Origin: Pedobacter frigidisoli
GTDB taxonomy: Bacteria; Bacteroidota; Bacteroidia; Sphingobacteriales; Sphingobacteriaceae
DNA: 64,000 nt
Reading direction: 5' to 3'
Assembly: GCF_004331675.1 (NCBI RefSeq)
Contig: NZ_SJSN01000009.1
Coordinates: 1 to 64,000, forward strand
Translations under genes and position numbers: made by a program
Shown: piece by piece, positions 9,059 to 18,280 of the stretch
How positions within the stretch are numbered: position 1 is the first letter of the stretch
Layout: each line of letters starts with the position of its first letter
The notes under the pieces: model-generated
What the model saw: only the letters and a program-made list of their open reading frames with translations
The model's database searches: none
Told to the model about the DNA's origin: nothing

Positions 9059-9612
9059 TGATTCGTAAAGCTAAACCAGCAGATGCAGAAGAAGTTGCGC
9101 AATTAATTATTCAGGCGATGGGAAATTTGGCCAATAAATTCAGTAATACCGATGATACTATCGCAACACTTTCCCTCTTTAAATATTTCTTTAGCCAAAC
9201 GGATAACCAATATAGTTATGAAAACACTTTGGTTTACGAAGAGAATAGTCAAATTTTGGGATCAATAAATGCTTATGATAGAGGAAAACTACTCGAGCTT
9301 CGAAAAAATTTTCTAGATCATTTGGCACACCATAACGGTTTGACAAATTTTAATCCAGAGAATGAAACCCAAAGTGGTGAGTTTTATTTGGATACGATTA
9401 GTGTTAACCCAAATGCTCAAGGAAAAGGAATTGGCAAACAATTAATTGATGCTGGAATTAATTGGGCTAAAGAACTTGGTCACAATAAAGTTGGGTTATT
9501 GGTAGAAATCGACAATGAAAAGGCGTTAAAACTTTACCAGACAAAAGGTTTTGAAATACAGAAGGAGAAAAAATTTATTGGCGGGTTATATTATCACATG
9601 ATCTACAAATAA
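9058..9612 (+). CDS. GNAT-family N-acetyltransferase
   Basis: 184 residues with a GNAT fold. The acetyl-CoA pyrophosphate loop is visible as SVNPNAQGKGIGKQL near residues 121-135, followed by VEIDNEKALKLYQTKGF, the typical motif B region. The N-terminus starts MIRKAKPADAEEVAQLI, usual for the family. Substrate is unknown. The start codon overlaps the stop of the MBL hydrolase gene (TAATG), so the two are likely made together. Confidence 0.88.
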   Translation: MIRKAKPADAEEVAQLIIQAMGNLANKFSNTDDTIATLSLFKYFFSQTDNQYSYENTLVYEENSQILGSINAYDRGKLLELRKNFLDHLAHHNGLTNFNPENETQSGEFYLDTISVNPNAQGKGIGKQLIDAGINWAKELGHNKVGLLVEIDNEKALKLYQTKGFEIQKEKKFIGGLYYHMIYK

Positions 9613-9652
9613 GACAGCTCAATGTCAGATCAAAAATTTTTTTCTATTTTTA

Positions 9653-9684
9653 TTTGTATTTAATCTAAATAATGCCAATTTTTG
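9653..9684 (+). promoter_or_regulatory. Putative -33/-7 promoter before the 9691 gene
   Basis: TTTG (9653-9656) is followed after 20 nt by AATTTTTG (9677-9684), close to the Bacteroidota pattern TTTG-N19-21-TAnnTTTG with one mismatch. It places the start codon at the ATG at 9691. Confidence 0.5.
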
Positions 9685-9690
9685 CATCAG

Positions 9691-10050
9691 ATGGAAAAAG
9701 CATGTATCGATATTAATGAACTGGTTAACGTATTCTCAAATACCCATGGTTCTGTTTATCAATCAGATAAATTAAACTGCTTCTATGTAGATTTTGGCGG
9801 TAAATTTGCCCGCTTCAACTGCATTTCTCTTCAAAAGATAAAAAAAGTTGTAGAACAAATCGATATTGAAGCGCTTCTTCTAAACACAAAAAGAGCCGAT
9901 TTCGAATTGGTAAGCTTTAATGGTTGCGAACATATCTACCTATTAAATGCCTTAGAAATTGTTGCGCTTAAAGATTTATTACAAGGTGCTTTTACCATGT
10001 TTAAATTAAATCACCTAATTAATGATTGTCTTTTTAGATTGGTGTACTAG
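9691..10050 (+). CDS. Conserved hypothetical protein, possibly DUF6686-like
   Basis: 119 residues from the ATG at 9691. The frame extends to a TTG at 9682, but that codon lies inside the likely -7 box. No signal peptide or membrane segment is seen. The C-terminal half has the pattern HIYLLNALEIVALKDLLQGA, leucine-rich and helical. This recalls small Bacteroidota proteins grouped as DUF6686, whose usual N-terminal cysteine pair is not evident here. That assignment is a weak guess. It lies alone between the acetyltransferase and ferritin, both in the same direction. Function is unknown. Confidence 0.6.
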   Translation: MEKACIDINELVNVFSNTHGSVYQSDKLNCFYVDFGGKFARFNCISLQKIKKVVEQIDIEALLLNTKRADFELVSFNGCEHIYLLNALEIVALKDLLQGAFTMFKLNHLINDCLFRLVY

Positions 10051-10293
10051 CCCGATGAACCATTTCAATTATTAATTTTCCTGCTTGATTGTTTAATTAT
10101 CAATTGCCAAATTAGTAGTTTTAAACTTTTTTTCTCCACTATCTTATTGACTTCCAACCAGTATCGTATGGCGTTATCTGCCATTACTAAACTTATCTCA
10201 ATTGTTATTTAAACTCATTATAAATAACTTATTATCAGCAATTTAGACTAATTTCATATAGCAAATAGATGCTGCAAATGAACAAATTCGTTT

Positions 10294-10301
10294 TACATTT
10301 G
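10294..10301 (+). promoter_or_regulatory. -7 promoter box of ferritin
   Basis: TACATTTG fits TAnnTTTG exactly and lies 22 nt before the ferritin ATG. No -33 TTTG is obvious. Confidence 0.55.
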
Positions 10302-10323
10302 TATTAATATTAAAGCACGAAAA

Positions 10324-10851
10324 ATGAAAGATCTAATGCGTATCAAATGTTTAATATCTCAGGATATTGAAACATTGTTAAATCAGCAAATAAAAAAAGA
10401 AGCTCACTCTTCATCACTATACTTATCAATGGCATCTTGGTGTAACCAAAATGGCTACGACTTTTCTGCAGATTATTTCACGAAACAATCTGAGGAAGAA
10501 AGAATGCACCAGCTAAAATTGTTTAAATACGTTTTAGATATGGGTGGAAATGCAATTTCTCCAGAAGTTACAGGCATTAAAACAGACTTCGCCGGATTTA
10601 GAGAAGTTTTCGAAGATGCCTTGGAAGCGGAGATCGCCATTACGCAAAGCTTTAAAAATCTTGCTTCAAGATGCCACAAGGAAATGGATTTCGTTACCAT
10701 GGAATTCTTAAACTGGTTCTTAAAAGAGCAACGCGAAGAAGAATACAAAGCCCGTAGAGCACTAGAGTTGTTCGAGGTAATTGGCGAAGAAGGTACTGGA
10801 AGATGGGAAATTGACAAGCACGTTAACAAAATCACCTATTCAGAAGATTAG
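10324..10851 (+). CDS. ftnA: Ferritin (bacterial FtnA type)
   Basis: A 175-residue four-helix-bundle protein that oxidises Fe(II) and stores the mineral in a 24-mer shell. Ferroxidase ligands are recognisable: the Glu in IKKEAHSSSLY, the EEERMHQ motif with Glu and His in helix B, the Glu in ALEAEIAITQ and the Glu cluster in KEQREEEYKA. It contains no haem ligand pattern of bacterioferritin. ATG at 10324 is used; a second ATG 12 nt later is possible. It is the cytosolic iron store of the window, distinct from the exported ferritin-like pair at 18654-20255. It is monocistronic with its own promoter box and terminator. Confidence 0.93.
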   Translation: MKDLMRIKCLISQDIETLLNQQIKKEAHSSSLYLSMASWCNQNGYDFSADYFTKQSEEERMHQLKLFKYVLDMGGNAISPEVTGIKTDFAGFREVFEDALEAEIAITQSFKNLASRCHKEMDFVTMEFLNWFLKEQREEEYKARRALELFEVIGEEGTGRWEIDKHVNKITYSED

Positions 10852-10878
10852 AACAACAGGTAACAAAACATATATTAA

Positions 10879-10914
10879 AAGGCTATCTTGATTAAAATTG
10901 AGATAGCTTTTTTT
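10879..10914 (+). terminator. Terminator of ferritin
   Basis: GCTATCT (10882-10888) pairs with AGATAGC (10901-10907), followed by TTTTTTTG. Confidence 0.8.
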
Positions 10915-10954
10915 GTGGGATAACAATTTCGTAAACAGAAAACCCTTAAATAAT

Positions 10955-10986
10955 AAAAGCTTCCTTGGTTACCCTTGGAAGCTTTT
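10955..10986. terminator. Second hairpin, bidirectional terminator-like
   Basis: AAAAGCTTCC (10955-10964) pairs perfectly with GGAAGCTTTT (10977-10986) around a 12-nt loop. It has A- and T-tracts on both sides. Confidence 0.6.
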
Positions 10987-11304
10987 GTAGTTTAGGTTGT
11001 TTGGTTTATGTTGATTATGAATAAGTCTTAAGAGTTTTATAAAAAAAGCGCCGTTACCAGCGCTTTTTTTAAACCAAATATATAATAATAATTAACGAGC
11101 ATCACAAAAGTACAAACTTTATTCATAACTGCAAGATTTATTAGCAAATAATTTAAAATAATTTACAAAAACCACTTAAAACTCTATAAATGAGATAAAA
11201 AATAATCCATAAATAAATATAAAAATGATTTTTGATCAATTTATTATACAATAATTATCATTTTTCACTTTCAAAATCATACTTTAAACAAATATTTAAG
11301 TCTT
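10987..11304. other. Gene-free spacer with a third perfect hairpin
   Basis: The main item is an 11-bp perfect stem, AAAAAAAGCGC (11041-11051) with GCGCTTTTTTT (11060-11070), a bidirectional terminator shape. After it the DNA is nearly pure A/T up to the ATP-grasp gene. No ORF is credible. The 10987-11040 stretch could belong to a short RNA ending in this hairpin, which is speculation. Confidence 0.5.
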
Positions 11305-12753
11305 ATGATAGAAAATTTTATAAAAAATTACTTAAATCATCCAAATACTTATGATGAAATGTTCCTAAATAGTGATAACTATAGAAATCACTATTCAAAT
11401 TTCATCGATAACTTTTCTAAAGAATCTCTCGACAACCTAAACAAAAAGGAAGAATTAGCAAAAAAACTCTTCATGAGTCAAGGCATTACCTTTACTGTTT
11501 ATGATAGTGGAGAAGGAATTGAGAAGATTTTCCCTTTTGATATTATCCCACGCATCATTACTTCAACCGAATGGTCGTTTATCGAAAAAGGAATTAAACA
11601 ACGCTTAAAGGCATTAAATCTTTTCTTAAAAGATGTTTACAGCAATCAGTTTATCATTAAGGATCAAATTGTGCCAATAAACGTAATTTATTCTTGTCCT
11701 CACTTTTTAAGGGAGATGCATAATGTAAATGTGTTACATGATATTTACATCCACATCGCAGGAATTGATTTGATTAGAGATCATGATGGAACGTTTTATG
11801 TGCTGGAAGATAATCTTCGAACCCCATCAGGCGTAAGTTATATGCTCGAGAACAGGGAAATCACCAAAAGATTATTTCCTGATCTGATTCCACAATGCGG
11901 CGTTAGGAGTGTCACGGAATATCCTGCAATCCTTTATAAAAACTTAATGGCGCTTTCGCCAAGAGCAGTTTCTAACCCAACAATCGTACTTTTAAGTCCG
12001 GGCATGTATAATTCTGCTTATTACGAGCATACCACACTTGCTCGCTTAATGGGCGTAGAATTGGTTGAAGGAAGAGATTTGGTGGTTAAGAACCAAAAAG
12101 TCTTTATGAAAACGACTACAGGTTTACAGCAGGTAGATGTAATTTACCGCCGTGTAGATGATGATTATCTTGATCCACTGGTATTTAATCCAAACAGCGT
12201 ATTAGGCGTTGCAGGTTTAATGGGCGCTTATCGTAAAGGGAATGTAGCCATTGTTAATGCTGTTGGTAATGGTGTTGCGGATGATAAGGCAGTATATACT
12301 TATGTGCCAGACATGATTAAGTATTATTTGAACGAAGAGCCCATACTAAAAAATGTTCCAACCTACCAATTAAGTAACCGCGATGAATTGGACTACGTTT
12401 TCAAGAACATCAACACCATGGTGATTAAGAAAACCAATGGAAGTGGCGGCTATGGCATGTTAATGGGTTATGCGGCAACCGAAAAAGAAACAGAAGATTA
12501 TAAACTAGAAATTTTAAAAGATCCACGTAACTTCATTGCACAGCCAACCATTAGCCTCTCCTCCGCCCCATGTTTTATTAATGGAAAATTAGCGCCGCGG
12601 AGAATAGATTTGCGACCATTTGCATTAAACGGTCCTGATGGAATTTCGATAGTTCCTGGCGGGCTGACCAGAGTTGCCTTGAAAGAAGGCTCATTGGTGG
12701 TAAATAGTTCGCAAGGCGGCGGCAGTAAAGATACATGGGTTTTAACTTCTTAG
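11305..12753 (+). CDS. Circularly permuted ATP-grasp protein (DUF404/DUF407, COG2308 type)
   Basis: 482 residues. Landmarks of the circularly permuted ATP-grasp family are visible: GIDLIRDHDGTFYVLEDN, RTPSGVSYMLENR, the central YRRVDDDYLDPL, a glycine loop KKTNGSGGYGMLMG and the C-terminal RRIDLRPFALNG followed by GGLTRVAL. ATP-grasp enzymes make amide or peptide bonds through acyl-phosphates. For this subgroup the substrate is not established. Comparative genomics groups it with alpha-E and transglutaminase-like proteins, and those two genes follow here 9 and 47 nt apart. It is probably cytosolic, as no signal peptide is seen. The three genes are treated as one operon. Confidence 0.88.
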   Translation: MIENFIKNYLNHPNTYDEMFLNSDNYRNHYSNFIDNFSKESLDNLNKKEELAKKLFMSQGITFTVYDSGEGIEKIFPFDIIPRIITSTEWSFIEKGIKQRLKALNLFLKDVYSNQFIIKDQIVPINVIYSCPHFLREMHNVNVLHDIYIHIAGIDLIRDHDGTFYVLEDNLRTPSGVSYMLENREITKRLFPDLIPQCGVRSVTEYPAILYKNLMALSPRAVSNPTIVLLSPGMYNSAYYEHTTLARLMGVELVEGRDLVVKNQKVFMKTTTGLQQVDVIYRRVDDDYLDPLVFNPNSVLGVAGLMGAYRKGNVAIVNAVGNGVADDKAVYTYVPDMIKYYLNEEPILKNVPTYQLSNRDELDYVFKNINTMVIKKTNGSGGYGMLMGYAATEKETEDYKLEILKDPRNFIAQPTISLSSAPCFINGKLAPRRIDLRPFALNGPDGISIVPGGLTRVALKEGSLVVNSSQGGGSKDTWVLTS

Positions 12754-12762
12754 AATAATAAT

Positions 12763-13698
12763 ATGTTAAGTAGAGTAGCATCAAGCTTATATTGGTTAAG
12801 TAGATATGTGGAGCGCAGTGATGGAATGTTGCGCATGTTGAAGATAAATTACGCATCCTCTCAAGATACTATTCAGGAATTTACCTGGAAGCCAGTGATC
12901 AGAATTTTTTCTGCTGATGATGAAAATGAACTGCTGAATATTCAACACGATAGCAGGGCGGTAATTGAATATTTATTATTGAATAGAGAAAATCCGAATT
13001 CGATTTTAAATATAGTAACGTTAGCCAGGGAAAATGCAAGAAGTGTTCAAGAGCACATACCAAAAGATTTATGGCAATGTTTAAACGAATATTACCACAC
13101 CGTAAAGGATGAAAAACTCTTATGGTACGTACAAAAAGATGATCCTATTACCGCACTAGATATCCTGATTAAACAAGTAATGCTTTATCACGGAACGGCA
13201 GATAGCGCTATGGAACGTGGCGAAAGCAGAAGTTTTATGAAAATTGGCAAACACCTGGAGCGAAGTATTCAGTCGATTGATATTCTGGATATTAAGTTTA
13301 GTTCCATCAGTGATAATCCAGATTTATTAACCGATATTGCTTATTGGAAACATTTACTTTTATCGCTGGGTGGGTATGAACTTTACCTGAAAACCTATCG
13401 CCAGGGCTTTGATGCAAAGAATATCATAGAATTAGTGATGTTAAACAACGACTTTCCAAGATCGGCCCTTTATTCGATGCACAATATCGAAAGGTACTTT
13501 AGCCGTTTAAAAAGTGAAAGTAACATCGAACACTACAACAATTTATCCTTTAAAATCGGAAGATTGAAAAGTATGATTACTTATAGTTCGGTAAATACCA
13601 TGGAAGAAGAGCAGCTTCACACCTATTTAACAGAAATAAGAGCCGAACTTTTTGGCATCGGAAACTTGTTAAATGAATATTATTTCGCAAATTCATAA
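12763..13698 (+). CDS. Alpha-E domain protein (DUF403)
   Basis: A 311-residue, almost wholly helical protein. The N-terminus MLSRVASSLYWLSRYVERSDGMLRML is the recognised alpha-E signature, with conserved Arg and Glu (RYVER, ARENARSVQEHI, MERGESRSFMKIGKHLERS). The family always travels with circularly permuted ATP-grasp proteins and is thought to assist or modify the ligase reaction. That role is a prediction from gene neighbourhood, not biochemistry. The start lies 9 nt after the ATP-grasp stop. In other organisms the two are sometimes fused; here they are separate genes. Confidence 0.88.
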   Translation: MLSRVASSLYWLSRYVERSDGMLRMLKINYASSQDTIQEFTWKPVIRIFSADDENELLNIQHDSRAVIEYLLLNRENPNSILNIVTLARENARSVQEHIPKDLWQCLNEYYHTVKDEKLLWYVQKDDPITALDILIKQVMLYHGTADSAMERGESRSFMKIGKHLERSIQSIDILDIKFSSISDNPDLLTDIAYWKHLLLSLGGYELYLKTYRQGFDAKNIIELVMLNNDFPRSALYSMHNIERYFSRLKSESNIEHYNNLSFKIGRLKSMITYSSVNTMEEEQLHTYLTEIRAELFGIGNLLNEYYFANS

Positions 13699-13745
13699 AC
13701 ATTTAAATAATCATCCCGATTAATAAATTAAATAGAAATAACAAT

Positions 13746-14738
13746 ATGCCAATTTTTAAAATCAAACATATTACCAATTACAAATATGAATTGCCAGTTC
13801 GGGATAGCGCAAACCAGATTATTTTATTTCCGATAAAAGATGATTTCCAAAAGGTTGTTAAACACGACTTAAACATCTCTGGTAGCCCAGAAATAGAAAT
13901 TTTCATTGATTATTATGGAAATGAGGTTGGAACTTTTACGCAGAATGAACCGCATACGCAACTCAAGATTTTTTCAAAGGTGAGCGTAGAAACTTTCCCA
14001 AAACCGCTTCCGCAGGATGATATGTTTAGCAGTGAACAATGGAATAGTTTAGATGCGATAAAATATGAAGTGCCTTACATCGATTATTTGAGACAAGAAT
14101 CTTTCGATGGAATTATTCAGCTTAAAGAAACAGCACTTAGCATAAAAACAACTGACGATACACCCTACCAAACCGCAATCAAATATTGCGAACATGTATT
14201 CAACAATTACGAATACATTAAGGGAATTACAGCTGTCGATACCACAATCGATGAAATCCTTAAATTAAAAGCTGGCGTTTGTCAGGATTTTGCACATGTT
14301 TTAACGGCCATGTTACGTTTAACAGGAATTCCTGCTCGTTATGTTAGTGGGTATATTTGCCCCAACAGAGATGGAATGCGTGGCGAAGGCGCAACCCATG
14401 CTTGGGCAGAAGCTTATCTACCAGAATACGGTTGGTTAGGCTTGGATCCTACAAACAACTGCATTGCCAATGATAAACATGTTCGTTTGGCCGTAGGAAG
14501 AAACTTTACCGATTGTTCGCCTGTAAAAGGTGTGTATAAAGGTGGTTTCGAGCATATTATGGAAGTTAATGTTTCCGTTGGATACAATGATGAGGATTTT
14601 AATGATAACGAAAGTTATTTTCAACCAAAAGAGGTAAATTATCCTAAACCATCGGGTTTAACTACCAGTGTGCGAAAACAAAATAGCTATCAGCAATACA
14701 TGGAGGCCATGCAACAACAACAGCAGCAACAACAATAA
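13746..14738 (+). CDS. Transglutaminase-like cysteine protease/amidase family protein
   Basis: 330 residues. An N-terminal beta domain (about 1-90; IKHITNYKYELPVRDSANQI) is typical of bacterial transglutaminase-like proteins. The papain-like core has a complete triad: Cys179 in AGVCQDFAH, His218 in ATHAWAEAYLP and Asp234 in WLGLDPTNN. Members cleave or transfer amide bonds, so it may act on the product of the neighbouring ATP-grasp/alpha-E pair. The C-terminus ends in eight consecutive Gln encoded by CAA/CAG repeats, an unstable-looking tail that is probably not essential. It is the last gene of the three-gene cassette and has no signal peptide. Confidence 0.88.
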   Translation: MPIFKIKHITNYKYELPVRDSANQIILFPIKDDFQKVVKHDLNISGSPEIEIFIDYYGNEVGTFTQNEPHTQLKIFSKVSVETFPKPLPQDDMFSSEQWNSLDAIKYEVPYIDYLRQESFDGIIQLKETALSIKTTDDTPYQTAIKYCEHVFNNYEYIKGITAVDTTIDEILKLKAGVCQDFAHVLTAMLRLTGIPARYVSGYICPNRDGMRGEGATHAWAEAYLPEYGWLGLDPTNNCIANDKHVRLAVGRNFTDCSPVKGVYKGGFEHIMEVNVSVGYNDEDFNDNESYFQPKEVNYPKPSGLTTSVRKQNSYQQYMEAMQQQQQQQQ

Positions 14739-14861
14739 CCAGGATTTACAAGATTTAAGGATAAGGCAGGATCAATTGCTTTATCACAAAGTCATCTGGT
14801 GAATTGTTGCATTTTGCTCATATTCATCCGATGACTTTTAGTTTAATAACAAAATCAAAAC

Positions 14862-16511
14862 ATGAATAAAATTAAAATAGGATTTTTTGTAACGCTAAGT
14901 ATCGTTGCTTTTTCTAGCTGCAAGGAAGAAAACAAAAAATCGGCAAGCCTTGGTCCTATCGAGCCACAAGCTATAAAATCTCACATCGCTGTATTAGCTG
15001 ATGACTCTTTACAAGGCAGAAAACCGTTCACTATTGGCGAAACCAAGACTGTAAATTACATTTCTACTGAATTTAAAAAGTTGGGCATTGAGCCAAGCAA
15101 TGGAGATAGCTACATTCAAAAAGTGCCAATGGTGGAAGTTACCTCTACCCCATCAGAAAATATGGAAATTACGGGTACTAAGGGAAATTTAACCTTTAAG
15201 GCTGTAAAGGATTTCGTGGCATTTACGCGTAGGGAGCAAGATACTATCCAATTGAAAAATTCCCCTTTGGTATTCGCAGGTTATGGGATTGTAGCGCCAG
15301 AATTTAAATGGAACGACTATAAAAATCTAGATGTAAAAGGAAAAACCGTTGTCGTTTTAATTAGCGACCCTGGTTTTAAGGCAAATGATAAAACCGTTTT
15401 TCGTGGAGACACGATGACTTATTACGGTCGCTGGACTTACAAATTTGAAGAAGCCGCCAGACAAGGTGCGGCTGGCATTATCATTATCCATCAAACGGAG
15501 CCCGCAAGTTATGGCTGGCAAGTAATCACTAGCAGCAATACAGGTTCTAGGCTGTATTTGCAAGCTGCAGACAAACACAAATCGAGGTGCAAATTGGAAG
15601 GCTGGATGACCGAGGAAGCGGCAACTAAATTGTTAACTAGTAATGGCATAACAGGCGATATTCGTGCCTATTCCCGCAAAAAAGATTTCAAAGCAGTAGC
15701 ATTAAACCAATCCGTTACCGTTGGCTTAAGTAATAAATACAAATATTCAACTTCTCAAAACATCATCGGGAAAATAACGGGTAGCAAACGTCCAGATGAA
15801 ACCATAATTTATACAGCCCATTGGGATCACCTTGGTATTGGCAAGGCCATTAACGGAGATTCTGTTTATAACGGCGCTGTAGATAATGCAAGTGGAGTAG
15901 CTTCTATGCTGGCCATTGCCAAAGCTTTTAAAGATTCAAAGGAAAAGCCAGAACGATCAATTATATTTTTGGCAGTAACCGCTGAAGAACAAGGTTTATT
16001 AGGTTCTGAATATTATTCGTTAAATCCAATTTATCCACTAAACAAAACGGTTGCCAATTTAAATATGGATGCTTTAGGTTTTTATGGTGAAACAAAAGAT
16101 ATCTCCATTAAAGGCAAGGGGCAAAATGAAGTGGAAGATTATATTCTTGACATCTTAAACAAAAACAATCTGGATGCTGTTGGCGATACCCGACCAAGTG
16201 CAGGAAGTTATTACCGATCAGATCATTTCAATTTTGCAAAACTTGGCGTACCCGCTATTGATATCGTTAATGGTATTACCAGCAAGGAACACGGAGCTGA
16301 GTGGGGAAAACAGCAGAAACAAGATTATAACGAAAAGCAATATCACCAACCATCAGATAATTATTCAGCACAAATGAATGCAGATGGAATTACACAAATT
16401 GCTAATATCCTATTCAATGTTGGCCTAAAATTAAGTAATGAATCTACTTTTCCAAACTGGAAGCAAGGATCAGAGTTTAAGGAAGCAAGAGATAAATCGA
16501 TGGGAAAATAA
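14862..16511 (+). CDS. M28-family zinc aminopeptidase, lipoprotein, with PA domain
   Basis: 549 residues. The signal peptide ends in lipobox FSSC at about residue 20, so the enzyme is envelope-anchored. A PA (protease-associated) insert occupies roughly 110-260 (PLVFAGYGIVAPEFKWNDYK; GKTVVVLISDPGF). The M28 catalytic core follows with the zinc ligands in order: His in YTAHWDHLG, bridging Asp in GAVDNASGVAS, Glu pair in VTAEEQGLLGSEY, Asp in NMDALG and His in SDHFNFAKLGVPA. All ligands are present, so it should be active on peptides. It is monocistronic, and an exceptionally long hairpin terminates it. Confidence 0.92.
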   Translation: MNKIKIGFFVTLSIVAFSSCKEENKKSASLGPIEPQAIKSHIAVLADDSLQGRKPFTIGETKTVNYISTEFKKLGIEPSNGDSYIQKVPMVEVTSTPSENMEITGTKGNLTFKAVKDFVAFTRREQDTIQLKNSPLVFAGYGIVAPEFKWNDYKNLDVKGKTVVVLISDPGFKANDKTVFRGDTMTYYGRWTYKFEEAARQGAAGIIIIHQTEPASYGWQVITSSNTGSRLYLQAADKHKSRCKLEGWMTEEAATKLLTSNGITGDIRAYSRKKDFKAVALNQSVTVGLSNKYKYSTSQNIIGKITGSKRPDETIIYTAHWDHLGIGKAINGDSVYNGAVDNASGVASMLAIAKAFKDSKEKPERSIIFLAVTAEEQGLLGSEYYSLNPIYPLNKTVANLNMDALGFYGETKDISIKGKGQNEVEDYILDILNKNNLDAVGDTRPSAGSYYRSDHFNFAKLGVPAIDIVNGITSKEHGAEWGKQQKQDYNEKQYHQPSDNYSAQMNADGITQIANILFNVGLKLSNESTFPNWKQGSEFKEARDKSMGK

Positions 16512-16540
16512 TTCAGTTGGCAGTTATCAGTTGGCAATGT

Positions 16541-16596
16541 AAAGTTACTAACGCTAATATGCAGTTTGCTTATTAGCGTTAGTAACTTTTTTTTTA
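16541..16596 (+). terminator. Terminator of the M28 peptidase gene (19-bp perfect stem)
   Basis: Positions 16541-16559 pair without mismatch with 16571-16589 around an 11-nt loop, and a run of T follows. The inner sequence ACTAACGC...GCGTTAGT recurs in the hairpin at 59911-59959, so the stem may derive from a dispersed repeat. Confidence 0.85.
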
Positions 16597-16651
16597 AATT
16601 AAAACCGAAAACTACAAATTGAAAACTGCTAACTGATATAGTTTTTTTTCC

Positions 16652-16659
16652 TAAATTTG
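16652..16659 (+). promoter_or_regulatory. -7 promoter box of asnS
   Basis: TAAATTTG fits TAnnTTTG and lies 20 nt before the asnS ATG. Confidence 0.6.
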
Positions 16660-16679
16660 CGCCCTTTACAAATAACAAT

Positions 16680-18128
16680 ATGATTAAGAGACAGCAAATT
16701 AAAGATTTATTAAAATCGACAGCATTCGACACAGAAGTAACGGTTATGGGATGGGTTAGAACTTTCCGTAATAATCAGTTTATTGCTTTAAACGATGGTT
16801 CTTGCATGGGCAATATCCAAGTTGTAGTTGATTTTAATAATTTACCAGAAGAGCTGTTGAAGAGAATAACTACTGGTGCGGCTATTTCTGCGACAGGAAA
16901 ATTAATAGAATCTTTAGGAAAAGGTCAATCTGTTGAAATTAAAGCGACAACTGTAGAAATTTTAGGCGATAGTGATCCAGAAAAATTTCCTTTGCAACCA
17001 AAGAAACACAGTCTGGAATTCTTACGTGAGATTGCGCACTTGCGTTTCCGCACCAACACTTTCAATGCAGTTTTTAAGGTTCGCCATGCTTTAGCTTTTG
17101 CAATACACCAATTTTACAATGATCGTGGTTTTGTTTACATGCACACGCCTGTAATTACCGCAAGTGATGCAGAAGGTGCTGGTGAAATGTTTAAGGTTAC
17201 CACTTTGGATTTTGATAATACACCACGCACTGAAGATGGTAAAGTAGATTTCTCTCAAGATTTCTTCGCTCGTGCAACAAACTTAACCGTTTCTGGTCAG
17301 CTGGAAGGTGAGCTAGCGGCAATGGCTTTCGGACAGATTTATACTTTCGGACCAACATTCAGAGCTGAGAATTCAAACACGACCCGTCACTTGGCTGAGT
17401 TTTGGATGATTGAACCTGAAGTTGCCTTTGCAGATTTAGAAGATAACATGCAGCTTGCAGAAGACATGATGAAGTATGTAATTAAATATGCTTTGGATAA
17501 CTGCAAAGATGAATTGGAATTCTTAAACACTCGTTTAGCGGAAGAAGACAAACAAAAACCACAAAACGAACGCAGCGAATTTAGTTTGTTAGAGAAACTA
17601 GATTTCTGTTTAACTAACGAGTTTGAGCGTTTAACATATACCGAAGCGATTAGAATTTTAAAATCTTCGAAACCCAACCAAAAGAAACAATTTAAATATC
17701 TAATTGATGAATGGGGAGCAGATTTACAAAGTGAACACGAACGTTATTTAGTAGAGAAACATTTTAAAAAACCAGTAATCTTAACCGATTATCCTGCTGA
17801 TATTAAATCTTTTTACATGCGCCAAAATGAACCGGATGCTGAGGGCAGACAAACTGTTGCAGCGATGGATATTTTATTCCCAGGCATTGGTGAAATGATT
17901 GGTGGTTCACAACGTGAGGAACGGTTAGACCGTTTGACCAAACGTATGGAACAAATGAATATTCCACAAGATGAACTTTGGTGGTATTTAGATACTCGTC
18001 GTTTTGGTTCGGCACCACACGCTGGTTTTGGTTTAGGCTTCGAACGTTTGGTGTTATTCGTTACCGGCATGACCAACATTCGTGACGTAATTGCTTTCCC
18101 CCGTTTTCCTAAAAATGCTGAATTTTAA
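16680..18128 (+). CDS. asnS: Asparaginyl-tRNA synthetase
   Basis: A 482-residue class IIb synthetase charging tRNA-Asn. The N-terminal OB-fold anticodon-binding domain spans about 15-105 ([20 protein letters not shown]). The catalytic core shows motif 2 ([21 protein letters not shown]) and motif 3 ([16 protein letters not shown]). TRHLAEFWM and [12 protein letters not shown] are asparaginyl-type, separating it from AspRS. Length is within the usual AsnRS range. It has its own promoter box and terminator and sits between the peptidase gene and a repeat-rich region. Confidence 0.95.
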   Translation: MIKRQQIKDLLKSTAFDTEVTVMGWVRTFRNNQFIALNDGSCMGNIQVVVDFNNLPEELLKRITTGAAISATGKLIESLGKGQSVEIKATTVEILGDSDPEKFPLQPKKHSLEFLREIAHLRFRTNTFNAVFKVRHALAFAIHQFYNDRGFVYMHTPVITASDAEGAGEMFKVTTLDFDNTPRTEDGKVDFSQDFFARATNLTVSGQLEGELAAMAFGQIYTFGPTFRAENSNTTRHLAEFWMIEPEVAFADLEDNMQLAEDMMKYVIKYALDNCKDELEFLNTRLAEEDKQKPQNERSEFSLLEKLDFCLTNEFERLTYTEAIRILKSSKPNQKKQFKYLIDEWGADLQSEHERYLVEKHFKKPVILTDYPADIKSFYMRQNEPDAEGRQTVAAMDILFPGIGEMIGGSQREERLDRLTKRMEQMNIPQDELWWYLDTRRFGSAPHAGFGLGFERLVLFVTGMTNIRDVIAFPRFPKNAEF

Positions 18129-18172
18129 TGTAAGCTGAAAGGATAAAGTTTAAAGACCAAAGGTAAATAGCA

Positions 18173-18216
18173 AAAAAAAGGCCATTCAGTTTCAAATTTG
18201 AATGGCTTTTTGGTTT
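18173..18216 (+). terminator. Terminator of asnS
   Basis: The stem AAAAAGGCCATTCA pairs with TGAATGGCTTTTT, with one bulged G and a 10-nt loop. Confidence 0.75.
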
Positions 18217-18280
18217 GATGAAAATCCTGTTATAAAATTTGCTAGCAAAACTTTGATAGTAGCACAAACTGATTGCTTTA

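Noticed and set aside
13746..14738. Export of the transglutaminase-like protein
   Set aside because: The N-terminus is a charged beta domain without a hydrophobic signal segment.
16174..16377. 67-codon frame inside the M28 peptidase gene
   Set aside because: It lies in another frame of a gene with complete catalytic motifs.
17813..18079. Minus-strand frame of 88 codons inside asnS
   Set aside because: It is antisense to a gene with full synthetase motifs and has no promoter.
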